From Bacillota bacterium (GTDB lineage Bacteria; Bacillota; UBA994), in assembly GCA_018725275.1 (NCBI GenBank), contig QLUC01000002.1:1-34369 (forward strand): a stretch of 34,369 bases of DNA. Direction: 5' to 3'. Below, in pieces: positions 16,175 through 24,774 of this stretch. Every line of letters starts with the position of its first letter. The stretch's first letter is position 1. Below the pieces are notes generated by a model, which saw only the letters and a program-made list of their open reading frames with translations, was not told the DNA's origin and made no database searches. Made by a program: the position numbers and the translations under genes.

Positions 16175-17833
16175 ATGGACGAGCAACTACAGAAATTTTT
16201 TGAGAAATGGGACGAAAAGGCGCAGAAATCTGTGACAAAAAATCCGGAACGGAAATTAGTGTTTACTAATGCTTCTCGCCTATCTATCAAGCGCGTATAC
16301 ACCCCCCTCGATGTTGCCGGTGACTATCTAGATGATATTAATTTGCCTGGGGAGTACCCCTTCACTCGCGGAGTGCAACCTACCATGTATCGCGGCCGAT
16401 TTTGGACCATGCGGCAGTATGCGGGCATGGCCAGCGCCGAGGAGTCTAACGCCCGTTACCGCTACCTATTGGAGCAGGGTCAGACGGGACTCAGCGTGGC
16501 TTTCGACCTGCCCACTCAGATTGGCTATGATTCTGATCATCCCCTTGCGGCGGGGGAAGTCGGCAAAGTCGGCGTGGCTATTGACTCTCTAGCCGATATG
16601 GAATTGTTGTTTAAGGGCATTCCTCTAGATAAGGTGAGCACCTCAATGACCATTAACGCGCCGGCGGCAGTGCTCCTGGCGATGTACATTGTTGTTGCCG
16701 AAAAGCAAGGCGTTAGTCAGGACAAGCTCGTGGGGACTATTCAGAACGACATACTCAAGGAGTACGCAGCTCGAGGAACATACATTTTCCCACCCGGGCC
16801 CAGCATGCGTCTGATTACAGATATTTTCGCCTATTGCGCCCAGCACGTGCCAGAATGGAACACCATCAGCATCAGCGGTTATCATATTCGCGAGGCGGGG
16901 TCTACGGCAGTGCAAGAAGTGGCTTTCACGTTAAGCGACGGCATTGCCTATGTCGCGGCAGCCATCTTGGCTGGTCTTGATGTAGATGATTTTGCTCCGC
17001 GACTATCATTCTTCTTTAACTCGCACGTCGACTTCTTCGAGGAAGTGGCTAAATTTCGAGCCGCACGCCGCCTGTGGGCCAAAATCATGAAGGAGCGCTT
17101 TCAAGCGAAGAATCCACGCTCCATGATGCTTCGGTTCCATACGCAGACAGGTGGGTCGACGTTAACGGCGCAGCAACCGGACAACAATGTCGTCAGGGTG
17201 ACCCTGCAAGCGCTGGCAGCCGTCCTTGGCGGCACCCAATCCCTGCATACCAACTCTCGTGATGAAGCTTTAGCCTTGCCAACGGAAGACTCGGTCCGCA
17301 TAGCCCTAAGGACCCAGCAAATCATCGCCTTCGAAAGCGGAGTGGCCGATACTGTTGATCCACTCGCAGGATCATACTACATCGAAAACCTCACTAATGA
17401 GATCGAGGCCGCTGCGTGGTCCCAAATTCAAAAAATCGACGCCCTTGGTGGGGCCATCGCTGCCATCGAAAAGGGATATATGCAGCGTGAAATACAGGAA
17501 TCTGCCTACGATTGGCAAATGCAAGTAGAGCGTAAAGAGCGCATCGTCGTGGGTGTCAATCAGTTTCACGTCAAGGAAGGTGCACCGCGGGGATTGCTCA
17601 GAGTAGATGCCGCGGTCGGCGAGAAACAAATACAAAGGTTGCAAGTCCTGCGGAGCCAAAGAGACAACCAACAGGTAAGAGTGACTTTAGCGCAGTTAGA
17701 GACAGACGCTAAGAGCACCGCCAACATCATGCCGTCCTTGATAGAAGCAGTACGGGCATATGCTACGCTTGGCGAAATCTGCAACTGCCTGCGCAACATT
17801 TTCGGTGAATATCATGCGGACAATCTGTTGTAG
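16175..17833 (+). CDS. Methylmalonyl-CoA mutase, large (substrate-binding) subunit
   Basis: A 552-residue subunit that interconverts succinyl-CoA and (R)-methylmalonyl-CoA using adenosylcobalamin held by the separate small subunit. The TIM-barrel substrate motifs include TMYRGRFWTMRQYAG, whose tyrosine discriminates methylmalonyl-CoA mutase from isobutyryl-CoA mutase. FPPGPSMR carries the conserved carboxylate-binding arginine, and SISGYHIREAGS and GGTQSLHTNSRDEAL are also present. Retention of the tyrosine and arginine supports methylmalonyl-CoA as substrate. The glycine in PPGPSMR, where many relatives have glutamate, is a small oddity. ATG 16175 follows AGGGAGG. It is the first gene of the second metabolic unit. 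Confidence 0.94.
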   Translation: MDEQLQKFFEKWDEKAQKSVTKNPERKLVFTNASRLSIKRVYTPLDVAGDYLDDINLPGEYPFTRGVQPTMYRGRFWTMRQYAGMASAEESNARYRYLLEQGQTGLSVAFDLPTQIGYDSDHPLAAGEVGKVGVAIDSLADMELLFKGIPLDKVSTSMTINAPAAVLLAMYIVVAEKQGVSQDKLVGTIQNDILKEYAARGTYIFPPGPSMRLITDIFAYCAQHVPEWNTISISGYHIREAGSTAVQEVAFTLSDGIAYVAAAILAGLDVDDFAPRLSFFFNSHVDFFEEVAKFRAARRLWAKIMKERFQAKNPRSMMLRFHTQTGGSTLTAQQPDNNVVRVTLQALAAVLGGTQSLHTNSRDEALALPTEDSVRIALRTQQIIAFESGVADTVDPLAGSYYIENLTNEIEAAAWSQIQKIDALGGAIAAIEKGYMQREIQESAYDWQMQVERKERIVVGVNQFHVKEGAPRGLLRVDAAVGEKQIQRLQVLRSQRDNQQVRVTLAQLETDAKSTANIMPSLIEAVRAYATLGEICNCLRNIFGEYHADNLL

Positions 17834-17844
17834 AGAGGGGTGCA

Positions 17845-18252
17845 ATGATGACCGAGGGAATGCAAATTCGTGTGCTAGTGGCCAAGCCGGGCCTTGATGG
17901 GCATGACCGGGGGGCCAAGGTCATAGCCAGGGCGCTCCGTGATGCGGGTATGGAAGTAATTTATACCGGGCTGAGACAGACTCCGGAACAGATTGTCGAA
18001 GCTGCGTTACAAGAAGACGTCGATGTAATTGGCCTTAGTTGTCTGTCGGGCGCACATAACCACCTATTTGCCCAAGTGATTGAGCTGTTGAAAAAGCACC
18101 ATGCGGAAGACATCTTAGTGGTTGGTGGTGGAGTAATCCCTGAGGAAGACATCCCTTTGCTGAAAGCGCAGGGAGTCAAGGAGATTTTTACACCGGGCAC
18201 CGGCACTCTTGCTGTTGTGGAGTTTATTAAGAAGCATGCTTTGCCTAGATAA
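17845..18252 (+). CDS. Methylmalonyl-CoA mutase, small cobalamin-binding subunit
   Basis: A 135-residue B12-binding domain protein. The DxHxxG motif that coordinates cobalt is D18, H20 and G23 (KPGLDGHDRG), followed by GLSCLSGAH and the glycine-rich VVGGGVIP segment. It partners with the large subunit 11 bases upstream; split mutases of this type are common in archaea and Clostridia. The start is ATG 17845 or 17848 behind AGAGAGGGG. The 3' end overlaps meaB by 17 bases. Confidence 0.94.
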   Translation: MMTEGMQIRVLVAKPGLDGHDRGAKVIARALRDAGMEVIYTGLRQTPEQIVEAALQEDVDVIGLSCLSGAHNHLFAQVIELLKKHHAEDILVVGGGVIPEEDIPLLKAQGVKEIFTPGTGTLAVVEFIKKHALPR

Positions 18253-19210
18253 TCTGCGCGAGAGGTTCTTGCAAGGAAACATGCGCGCCCTAGCACAAAG
18301 CATCTCGCTAGTGGAAGACAACCCCGAATTAGGCGCGAAGTTTTTCAGTCTTCTTGGGCTACCCCAGGGCAATCCGCGCATCATAGGTATTACGGGGCCA
18401 CCTGGCGCAGGCAAGAGTACCCTAACCGCCAAACTCGCGCTCGCGCTCTTAGCGCGCGGCGAGAGGGTTGCCCTGCTCCTCATTGATCCATCCAGCCCGT
18501 TCTCTGGGGGAGCCATTCTCGGCGATCGGATCCGCATGCACGAATTAAGTGGCCTTTCAGATGTCTATATCCGCAGTTTGAGTACTCGCGGCAGCCTAGG
18601 CGGACTTTCGGCAGCCACAGCTCGTGTCTTGCGCCTCCTACAGCACGGCAATTTCTCGACCATCATCTTGGAGACTGTCGGCACGGGTCAGGCCGAAACT
18701 GATGTTGTCATGGCGGTGGATGCGGTGGTGGTGGTTGCTGTACCCGGGCTAGGCGACGATATCCAGGCGATGAAGGCTGGTATTATGGAAATTGCCGATG
18801 TGTTCGTGGTCAATAAAGCCGATAGAGATGGTGCCGACCGCACAAAACTGCAAATTGAGGCTATCCTGGGCATGCAAGAGGGGCGGCGTGTCCACCCCAT
18901 CCAGGTGGTGCCGACAATAGCCACCACGGGACATGGCGTCGACAAACTCACGCAGGCACTTGATGACCATTTTGCTTACGTGGAACAAAGTGGTGAACTA
19001 GCTCGGCGCCGCGAGAAGCGTTGGCACAAAGAGTTCTCCGCCTACGTAGCAAACATCTTGCTTGGGGATTTCTTCTCCTGGGCCAACAGTCAGGGCATAG
19101 GGATAATGGCTAACGCAGATTGGGCCGAGATAGAAGTGTATGGACTGGCCAAGCAGGCCACCGCTCAATATTTTACCGAAAGGATGAAACGGCATGTTGA
19201 AGAAGATTGA
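18236..19210 (+). CDS. meaB: MeaB/ArgK-type GTPase, methylmalonyl-CoA mutase chaperone
   Basis: About 324 residues. This G3E-family P-loop GTPase protects methylmalonyl-CoA mutase and gates its adenosylcobalamin loading. Walker A is GPPGAGKS at residues 54-61. DPSSPFSGGAILGDRIRM, ETVGTGQAETDV and the base-recognition motif NKAD follow in order. The frame opens at TTG 18209, but ATG 18236 overlapping the end of the small mutase subunit is more likely, through coupled translation, as no strong ribosome binding site precedes either. The gene overlaps the epimerase gene by 17 bases. Confidence 0.92.
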   Translation: MLCLDNLRERFLQGNMRALAQSISLVEDNPELGAKFFSLLGLPQGNPRIIGITGPPGAGKSTLTAKLALALLARGERVALLLIDPSSPFSGGAILGDRIRMHELSGLSDVYIRSLSTRGSLGGLSAATARVLRLLQHGNFSTIILETVGTGQAETDVVMAVDAVVVVAVPGLGDDIQAMKAGIMEIADVFVVNKADRDGADRTKLQIEAILGMQEGRRVHPIQVVPTIATTGHGVDKLTQALDDHFAYVEQSGELARRREKRWHKEFSAYVANILLGDFFSWANSQGIGIMANADWAEIEVYGLAKQATAQYFTERMKRHVEED

Positions 19211-19610
19211 TCACTTGGGGATTGCCGTCAAGGACCTCGACGCTGTGCGCAAGTTCTATACGGAATTCCTCGAACTACCTGATGCCGGGGAAGAGGAAGT
19301 CCCTGAACAAAAGGTGCGGGTTGCGTTTTTTCCCATCGGAGAGACTAAGATAGAACTCCTCGAGCCTACCTCACCGGAGAGCCCCATCGCTAAATTTCTC
19401 GAAAGCAAGGGTGAAGGGATACACCATGTGTCATTTGCGGTAGACAACATAACCGAAGCGCTCCTTAAATTAAAGGAAAAAGGGATTCGCCTCATCGATG
19501 AAGTCCCGCGCAGAGGCGCTCATGGGGCGAAAATAGCCTTTATCCACCCCAAAGCCAGCAGTGGTGTGCTCATAGAGTTGTGTGAACACACGGAACATGA
19601 GGAGGCCTAA
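19194..19610 (+). CDS. mce: Methylmalonyl-CoA epimerase
   Basis: A 138-residue vicinal-oxygen-chelate enzyme that interconverts the (R) and (S) epimers of methylmalonyl-CoA, linking the mutase to the decarboxylase. Metal-site candidates are H7 (KIDHLGIAV), E54 (TKIELLEP), H77/H78 (GIHHVSFAV) and E128 (VLIELCEH). The two-fold arrangement of VOC half-domains is visible. The start is an ATG overlapping meaB. Length is normal. Confidence 0.93.
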   Translation: MLKKIDHLGIAVKDLDAVRKFYTEFLELPDAGEEEVPEQKVRVAFFPIGETKIELLEPTSPESPIAKFLESKGEGIHHVSFAVDNITEALLKLKEKGIRLIDEVPRRGAHGAKIAFIHPKASSGVLIELCEHTEHEEA

Positions 19611-19616
19611 GCGCAG

Positions 19617-21161
19617 ATGTTAGAGAAGATCAGGGAACTAGAACTACTAAGACAGACCATTTCCCTAGGCGGTGGGCAGAAACGCATCGATAAACACAAG
19701 GAGAAAGGGAAGCTAACAGCGCGTGAGCGCATTTTGTTCCTGCTTGACCCCCAGAGTTTTGTCGAGCTTGACCTCTTTATGCGCCATCGTTGTACAGACT
19801 TTGGCATGGAAAGCGTCGAAGCTCCAGGGGAAGGGGTAGTCACCGGCTATGGAACGATTGACGGCAGATTAGTCTATGTTTCCTCACAAGACTTTACGGT
19901 GGTCGGTGGGTCACTAGGTGAAGCCCATGCCCAGAAGATCTGTAAAGTGATGGATATGGCGGTGCGGAATGGGGCGCCCATGATTTCCATCAACGATTCC
20001 GGCGGCGCCCGCATTCAAGAAGGCGTCGATGCCTTAAATGGTTACGGCAATATCTTCTACCGCAATACCCTAGCCTCCGGGGTCATCCCGCAAATTTCGG
20101 TCATCATGGGGCCCTGTGCCGGGGGTGCGGTGTATTCTCCGGCTCTAACTGATTTTGTCTTTATGACCGCGACCCACAGCCAAATGTTCATCACCGGACC
20201 GCAGGTTATCAAGGCGGTGACCGGCGAGGACGTCACTATGGAAGACCTCGGCGGGGCAAATGTGCATAACACTACCAGTGGGGTAGCGCACTTTATGGCG
20301 GCAACGGATGAAGATTGCCTCACCCAGGTGCGCCGCTTGGTAAGCTTCCTGCCAAGCAATAATTTGTCCGAGGCACCCGCAAATTTTTCCGACGACCCCG
20401 TCAGCCGGGTGGGGGAGCGTCTGCTGGAACTCATTCCTGCTGAGGCAAATCGCAGTTATGACGTACGCGAGTTAGTCGCCGAGGTCATCGACGATGGAGA
20501 TTTCATGGAAGTACAACCCTTTTACGCCGAGAACATGGTCGTAGGTTTCGGAAGATTAAATAGCCGGACCATAGGGATAATAGCCAACCAGCCCAAAGTG
20601 CTCGCGGGAAGTCTGGATATCAACGCCTCAGACAAAGCTGCTCGCTTCATCCGTTTCTGCGATAGCTTCAACATTCCCCTCCTCACCTTTGTCGATACCC
20701 CCGGCTACCTGCCAGGAGTAAACCAAGAGTATGGCGGCATCATTCGCCACGGGGCTAAGCTACTCTATGCTTATTCCGAAGCCACCGTGCCCAAGCTAAC
20801 CGTCATCGTGCGCAAGGCATACGGCGGAGCCTACCTCGCCATGTGTAGCCGAGCACTGGGCGCGGATACGGTTATCGCTTTTCCCACGGCGGAGGTTGCC
20901 GTGATGGGCCCAGAGGGCGCAGCGAACATTCTCTTTAAAGATTTTATCTCTAACGCCGAAAGTCCCGCCGAAACCCGCCGAGAAAAAATTTCTGAGTACC
21001 GGCAGAAATTTGCTAATCCCTACGTGGCGGCAGCCCGCGGCATGGTAGATGATATCATTGACCCGCGGGATACCCGTCGTGTTCTGTGTAACGCACTAGA
21101 AGCCAATGCCACCAAACGCGAACAAAGGCCCCCAAGAAAACACGGCAACATGCCGCTATAG
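19617..21161 (+). CDS. mmdA: Methylmalonyl-CoA decarboxylase, alpha subunit (carboxyltransferase)
   Basis: A 514-residue acyl-CoA carboxyltransferase of the MmdA/PccB family. In the decarboxylase it moves the carboxyl group of (S)-methylmalonyl-CoA onto biotin of the carrier subunit. The N-terminal half has KGKLTARERI, INDSGGARIQEGVDAL and MGPCAGGAVYSPALTDF. The C-terminal half has DTPGYLPGVNQEYGGIIRHGAK and RKAYGGAYLAM. PccB-type carboxylases share these motifs; assignment to the decarboxylase rests on the downstream OadG-like, biotin carrier and OadB-like genes and on the lack of a biotin carboxylase. GAGGAGG lies at 19599-19605, 11 bases from the ATG. Confidence 0.92.
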   Translation: MLEKIRELELLRQTISLGGGQKRIDKHKEKGKLTARERILFLLDPQSFVELDLFMRHRCTDFGMESVEAPGEGVVTGYGTIDGRLVYVSSQDFTVVGGSLGEAHAQKICKVMDMAVRNGAPMISINDSGGARIQEGVDALNGYGNIFYRNTLASGVIPQISVIMGPCAGGAVYSPALTDFVFMTATHSQMFITGPQVIKAVTGEDVTMEDLGGANVHNTTSGVAHFMAATDEDCLTQVRRLVSFLPSNNLSEAPANFSDDPVSRVGERLLELIPAEANRSYDVRELVAEVIDDGDFMEVQPFYAENMVVGFGRLNSRTIGIIANQPKVLAGSLDINASDKAARFIRFCDSFNIPLLTFVDTPGYLPGVNQEYGGIIRHGAKLLYAYSEATVPKLTVIVRKAYGGAYLAMCSRALGADTVIAFPTAEVAVMGPEGAANILFKDFISNAESPAETRREKISEYRQKFANPYVAAARGMVDDIIDPRDTRRVLCNALEANATKREQRPPRKHGNMPL

Positions 21162-21170
21162 GAGGACAAT

Positions 21171-21557
21171 ATGTCAAGTGAGTTATTTTTCTATGGCCTA
21201 AAAATCACCGCCATTGGCATGGGTATTGTTTTCGTCACCCTGTATGTTACCCAGCTCATACTCCTCGGTCTTGGCCAAATAGCGACAGCCCGAGCCAAAA
21301 ACAAACCACAACCATCTTTAGCAGAAAATCCACCCTTGGATGAAGTCCCGTCGGAGATAGTGACAGAAGAGAACCCAATGCTAAGTCCCAATCGCCATGA
21401 GCCAAGTTTCGGTGTTTTAGTAGCCATTTCTGCGGCCTTGGCGGCGATGCTCGGCAGTCGTCCGGTGAGCATCATTAGTATCCGGAAAGAGCAGAACGGT
21501 GGCAGTGCCTGGCAGCAATCTGCCCGCCTGAACAGTGCCGAACGCCAGCAAAACTAG
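21171..21557 (+). CDS. mmdD: Decarboxylase delta/gamma-type small membrane subunit (OadG/MmdD-like)
   Basis: A 128-residue small membrane protein. An N-terminal membrane helix (about residues 7-33) is followed by a proline- and acid-rich linker. A second hydrophobic stretch (about 81-93) leads to VSIISIRK and the C-terminal SAWQQSARLNSA, the pattern of OadG/MmdD subunits that hold the carboxyltransferase and biotin carrier to the membrane pump. The ATG is preceded by AGGAGGAC. The gene lies between mmdA and the biotin carrier gene, as in known sodium-pumping decarboxylases. Confidence 0.85.
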   Translation: MSSELFFYGLKITAIGMGIVFVTLYVTQLILLGLGQIATARAKNKPQPSLAENPPLDEVPSEIVTEENPMLSPNRHEPSFGVLVAISAALAAMLGSRPVSIISIRKEQNGGSAWQQSARLNSAERQQN

Positions 21558-21573
21558 GAAGGAGCCGATTTTA

Positions 21574-21996
21574 GTGCAGAAGAAGTATCGCATCGTAGTA
21601 AATGGCGAAGTGTACGAGGTCGAAATCGAAGAAGTCAGCGGGTATAGAAGTCCCGTTGGGTCCGCGCCCCTGGCCGCTCCCGAGCGTGCGGTTGCCCCTA
21701 TTCGCCCTCAGTCTGCCCCTGTGGTCGCATCACCTAAGGAAAAAGCTGCGCCGATCAAGAGCGCAACTCCTGCCCCTACCGGTGCTGGAGTGGTAACCTC
21801 TCCTATGCCGGGGACTATCTTGCAGGTTAAGGTAAACGTGGGGGATGTCGTAAAATATGGCCAACCGGTCGTCATCCTTGAAGCTATGAAGATGGAGAAC
21901 GAAATCGTAGCCACGACGAATGGCACCGTTAAAGAAATAAGGGTTGGCAAGGGCGCCACTGTCAATTCCGGTGACGCGCTCGTGGTGATCGCCTAA
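21574..21996 (+). CDS. mmdC: Biotin carrier subunit of methylmalonyl-CoA decarboxylase
   Basis: A 140-residue biotin carboxyl carrier. The N-terminal segment KKYRIVVNGEVYEVEIEEV is followed by a flexible alanine/proline-rich linker (about residues 30-72). The C-terminal biotinyl domain has EAMKMENE with K106 as the predicted biotinylation site. It carries the carboxyl group from MmdA to the membrane beta subunit. The open frame reaches back to 21535, but GTG 21574 behind AGGAAGGAG matches relatives and is the likely start. No biotin carboxylase domain or gene is present, as expected for a decarboxylase. Confidence 0.92.
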   Translation: MQKKYRIVVNGEVYEVEIEEVSGYRSPVGSAPLAAPERAVAPIRPQSAPVVASPKEKAAPIKSATPAPTGAGVVTSPMPGTILQVKVNVGDVVKYGQPVVILEAMKMENEIVATTNGTVKEIRVGKGATVNSGDALVVIA

Positions 21997-22016
21997 CCAT
22001 AGAGGGAGGAAAAACT

Positions 22017-23159
22017 TTGCTACAAGAAATTATTGCGATTCTTATTGACCTGTGGGGTACAACAGGTTTTGCCAACATGACACAGGGGCACCTCATCATG
22101 ATTTTCATTGCCTGTTTTTTTCTCTATCTTGCCTTAGTGAAAGAATATGAGCCCTTGCTTCTGGTGCCCATCAGCTTCGGAATGCTCATTACGAATTTAC
22201 CTCTGGGCGGCTTGATGACACCGCCTACCGGAGAAATGGCCGGCGGCTTAATGTACTATCTTTACCAAGGAGTTAAGCTAGGCATCTATCCACCCCTGAT
22301 CTTCCTTGGCGTCGGAGCGATGACCGACTTTGGCCCCCTCATTGCCAATCCCAAGACCCTTTTGCTCGGAGCCGCAGCCCAAATTGGTATCTTTGCTACC
22401 TTTATGGGGGCACTGGCCCTTGACTTCACTCCCCAGGAGGCCGGCGCCATAGGCATCATCGGAGGTGCCGACGGCCCGACCGCAATCTTCCTCGCGGCCC
22501 GCCTAGCACCTCATCTTTTAGGTTCTATCGCCTTGGCGGCATATTCTTATATGGCTTTGGTTCCCGTCATCCAACCGCCCATTATGCGCCTCCTGACGAC
22601 CAAGAAAGAGCGCGAGACGGTTATGCAGCAACTGCGTGAAGTTTCGAAATTAGAAAAGGTACTTTTCCCTATATTGGTCACCCTTCTCGTCAGCCTATTG
22701 TTGCCTCCGGCTACACCTTTGGTGGGCATGCTGATGTTAGGCAATCTCTTTAGAGAATCAGGAGTCGTAACTCGTTTATCCGATACAGCGCAAAATCATC
22801 TGATGAATATTATCGTGATTTTCTTAGGCATTACGGTGGGAGCTTCCGCTCAGGCCGAGTACTTTCTTACCTGGGAGACGGTGGCCATCGTCATCCTTGG
22901 CTTGGCTGCCTTCGCGGTGGGCACAGCCGGTGGCGTGCTGTTTGGTAAAATAATGTACTATGCGACGGGTGGCAAGGTAAATCCTTTGATTGGTTCGGCA
23001 GGGGTGTCCGCAGTGCCCATGGCGGCGCGTGTTTCCCAGAGCGAGGGACGGCGTGCGAACCCAGCTAATTACTTGCTTATGCATGCCATGGGACCGAATG
23101 TGGCCGGTGTCATCGGCTCGGCCATAGCCGCGGGTGTGCTGCTGTCCATTCTTGGGTAA
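22017..23159 (+). CDS. mmdB: Sodium ion-translocating decarboxylase, beta subunit
   Basis: A 380-residue polytopic membrane protein of the OadB/MmdB/GcdB family. It decarboxylates carboxybiotin and pumps sodium outward. It has about nine to eleven hydrophobic segments. Family signatures are FLGVGAMTDFGPLIANP, GIIGGADGPTAIFLA (with the essential aspartate) and SAGVSAVPMAARVSQSEG near the C-terminus. The start is TTG 22017 behind GGGAGGA. It closes the decarboxylase block, and a terminator follows at once. Confidence 0.94.
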   Translation: MLQEIIAILIDLWGTTGFANMTQGHLIMIFIACFFLYLALVKEYEPLLLVPISFGMLITNLPLGGLMTPPTGEMAGGLMYYLYQGVKLGIYPPLIFLGVGAMTDFGPLIANPKTLLLGAAAQIGIFATFMGALALDFTPQEAGAIGIIGGADGPTAIFLAARLAPHLLGSIALAAYSYMALVPVIQPPIMRLLTTKKERETVMQQLREVSKLEKVLFPILVTLLVSLLLPPATPLVGMLMLGNLFRESGVVTRLSDTAQNHLMNIIVIFLGITVGASAQAEYFLTWETVAIVILGLAAFAVGTAGGVLFGKIMYYATGGKVNPLIGSAGVSAVPMAARVSQSEGRRANPANYLLMHAMGPNVAGVIGSAIAAGVLLSILG

Positions 23160-23165
23160 AAGAAA

Positions 23166-23200
23166 ATGGAGGGACACTAGTCTCTCCATATTTCTTTCTT
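23166..23200 (+). terminator. Rho-independent terminator after the decarboxylase beta subunit
   Basis: ATGGAGGGAC (23166-23175) pairs with GTCTCTCCAT (23180-23189), with one G-U pair, around an ACTA loop. A T-rich tail (ATTTCTTTCTT) follows. The interrupted tail suggests incomplete termination and some read-through into pduL. Confidence 0.75.
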
Positions 23201-23248
23201 CAAAGCCAGTGTGAACTAGACACCCTCTAGAGGAAGGAGGAGGACAAC

Positions 23249-23812
23249 GTGAAGATTCCGGTAGGCATTTCTGGACGGCACCTGCATCTGTCAGCCGAGG
23301 ACTTAGCACTGCTTTTCGGAGGGAATCGGGCGCTCCAAAAATCTAAAGAGCTAAGCCAGCATGGACAGTACGCGGCGATGGAGAGAGTGACTTTGGTAGG
23401 ACCTAAAGGAGAGATTGCCAATACGCGGGTGCTAGGTCCAACTCGCCCGCGCACTCAGATAGAGGTCAGTATGACCGACGCTGTGAAACTTGGTATAATG
23501 CCCCCAGTAAGAGAATCAGGGGATATGACCGGGGCCAGCAATATCCGCATTCGCGGTCCCATGGGCGAGATTGAAATTCTAGAGGCCGTCATCATAGCAT
23601 GGCGACACATCCATATGTCCCCCCAAGAAGCCGTTGACCTCGGGCTCTGCGATAAGGATAGAGTAAGTGTATGTGTACCAGGGCAGCGCGGCGGGTCCCT
23701 AAACCAGGTGGTAGTCCGCGTGCGGCCGGACTTTAGGCTTGAACTGCATATTGATACCGACGAAGCTAATGCCTTTGGGCTGCAAAACGGTGATTTAGTG
23801 GAGATTTGCTAG
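23249..23812 (+). CDS. pduL: Phosphate propanoyltransferase, PduL family
   Basis: A 187-residue PduL-type phosphotransacylase that converts propionyl-CoA (or acetyl-CoA) plus phosphate to the acyl phosphate and CoA. Zinc-binding histidines are visible in GRHLHLS (residues 9-15) and again in AWRHIHMS. The two beta-barrel halves and the GPTRPRTQIEVS segment are typical. It lacks an obvious N-terminal microcompartment targeting helix, so it is probably a free cytoplasmic enzyme. Behind the methylmalonyl-CoA decarboxylase it would turn propionyl-CoA into propionyl phosphate; the kinase for ATP formation is not in the window. The start is GTG 23249 behind GGAGGAGG. It converges on yitT with 16 bases between. 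Confidence 0.93.
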   Translation: MKIPVGISGRHLHLSAEDLALLFGGNRALQKSKELSQHGQYAAMERVTLVGPKGEIANTRVLGPTRPRTQIEVSMTDAVKLGIMPPVRESGDMTGASNIRIRGPMGEIEILEAVIIAWRHIHMSPQEAVDLGLCDKDRVSVCVPGQRGGSLNQVVVRVRPDFRLELHIDTDEANAFGLQNGDLVEIC

Positions 23813-23828
23813 GTACTGCTTCTGGTGT

Positions 23829-24659
23829 TTACGGAGCAGCAAACCCTTCCCCGAGGACTTCATGTGCTTCGGTAACTATAATAAAAGCGGATTTATCTAA
23901 CTCTAAGACAATTTGCTTGGCTCGAGTCAGTTCTGTCCTACCGACGACGCATAATAGCGTCGTCTTCTCACTTTTGCTGAAGCCTCCCCGGCTCGGGAAC
24001 ATGGTGACGCCGCGCTCTAGTTTGGTCATGAGCACAGCGGCAATCTTGTCGGCTTCGCCGGAGATGATAAAGAGTGCCCGCGCGGTGTAAAGACCATCTT
24101 GCACGACGTCAATGATCTTTGTACTAACGAATATCGCTATAAGGGCATACATGGCATATTCAGCGGTGAACATAATGCCGGCGAAAAGGACTACTGCCGC
24201 GTCAATAAATAAGAGGGCCTGGCCTATGCTTAATCCAGTGTAATGGGTGACCAACTTGGCCAAAATATCCGTTCCCCCAGTCGACCCGCGAAAACGAAAC
24301 ACGATTCCCATGCCTATACCAGTGATTACCCCGCCGTAGATAGACGCCAACAGGGGATCGGCAGTAAGCACACTCAGCCCCTGGCTGAATTCCACGGCGA
24401 GAGAAGTCGCTAACGAGCCAAGAATAGTGTAAAAACCAAACCGGAAACCGAAAACGAGAAAACTGGCGAACAATAAAGGTACATTTATCGCGAGCAGTAC
24501 GATGCCTGGCGACCATCCCCAGAGATGAAATAGAATCGTCGCAATACCGCTTGCCCCGCCGGCGGCAATGCGATTTGGGATAAGCAAGGCATTGAGCCCT
24601 ACACCTACGACCAGCGACCCTAGGATAATTCCCATATATTCCATAAGACGTCTCCACAT
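23829..24659 (-). CDS. YitT family membrane protein (DUF161 plus DUF2179)
   Basis: About 276 residues. Five or six N-terminal membrane helices (residues 8-190) carry the YitT signatures GLNALLIPNRIAAGGASGIA and GSTGGTDILAKL. A cytoplasmic DUF2179 domain follows (about 195-270; ERGVTMFPSRGGFSKSEKTTLLCVVGR). Transport substrates of the family are not established. The frame opens at GTG 24668, but ATG 24659 has GAGG at proper spacing (24670-24673) and is preferred. A TATAAT on the minus strand at 24675-24680 may be its -10 box, leaving a very short leader. Confidence 0.9.
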   Translation of the reverse strand: MWRRLMEYMGIILGSLVVGVGLNALLIPNRIAAGGASGIATILFHLWGWSPGIVLLAINVPLLFASFLVFGFRFGFYTILGSLATSLAVEFSQGLSVLTADPLLASIYGGVITGIGMGIVFRFRGSTGGTDILAKLVTHYTGLSIGQALLFIDAAVVLFAGIMFTAEYAMYALIAIFVSTKIIDVVQDGLYTARALFIISGEADKIAAVLMTKLERGVTMFPSRGGFSKSEKTTLLCVVGRTELTRAKQIVLELDKSAFIIVTEAHEVLGEGFAAP

Positions 24660-24729
24660 GACCATCACCTCAGCCCATTATACCACGAGGTGCCGGACGC
24701 ATTATTAAGGCTACGCATTCGCTTCATCC

Positions 24730-24748
24730 ATATGTTAAAATGACATAT
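24730..24748. promoter_or_regulatory. Inverted repeat around a -10-like element upstream of the glycosyltransferase gene
   Basis: ATATGT (24730-24735) and ACATAT (24743-24748) flank TAAAATG, whose TAAAAT resembles a -10 box (five of six). No convincing -35 box is visible. It lies about 27 bases before the glycosyltransferase start and could be promoter and operator combined; this is inference from position and symmetry only. Confidence 0.35.
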
Positions 24749-24774
24749 CAGGCATCATCGCTAGGAGGATGGCA

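Noticed and set aside
19617..21996. Propionyl-CoA or acetyl-CoA carboxylase instead of a decarboxylase
   Set aside because: There is no biotin carboxylase gene, while OadG-like and OadB-like membrane subunits are present in the order known for sodium-pumping decarboxylases.
23829..24090. Plus-strand open frame opposite yitT
   Set aside because: It is the complement of a conserved DUF2179 domain and has no family resemblance or ribosome binding site.
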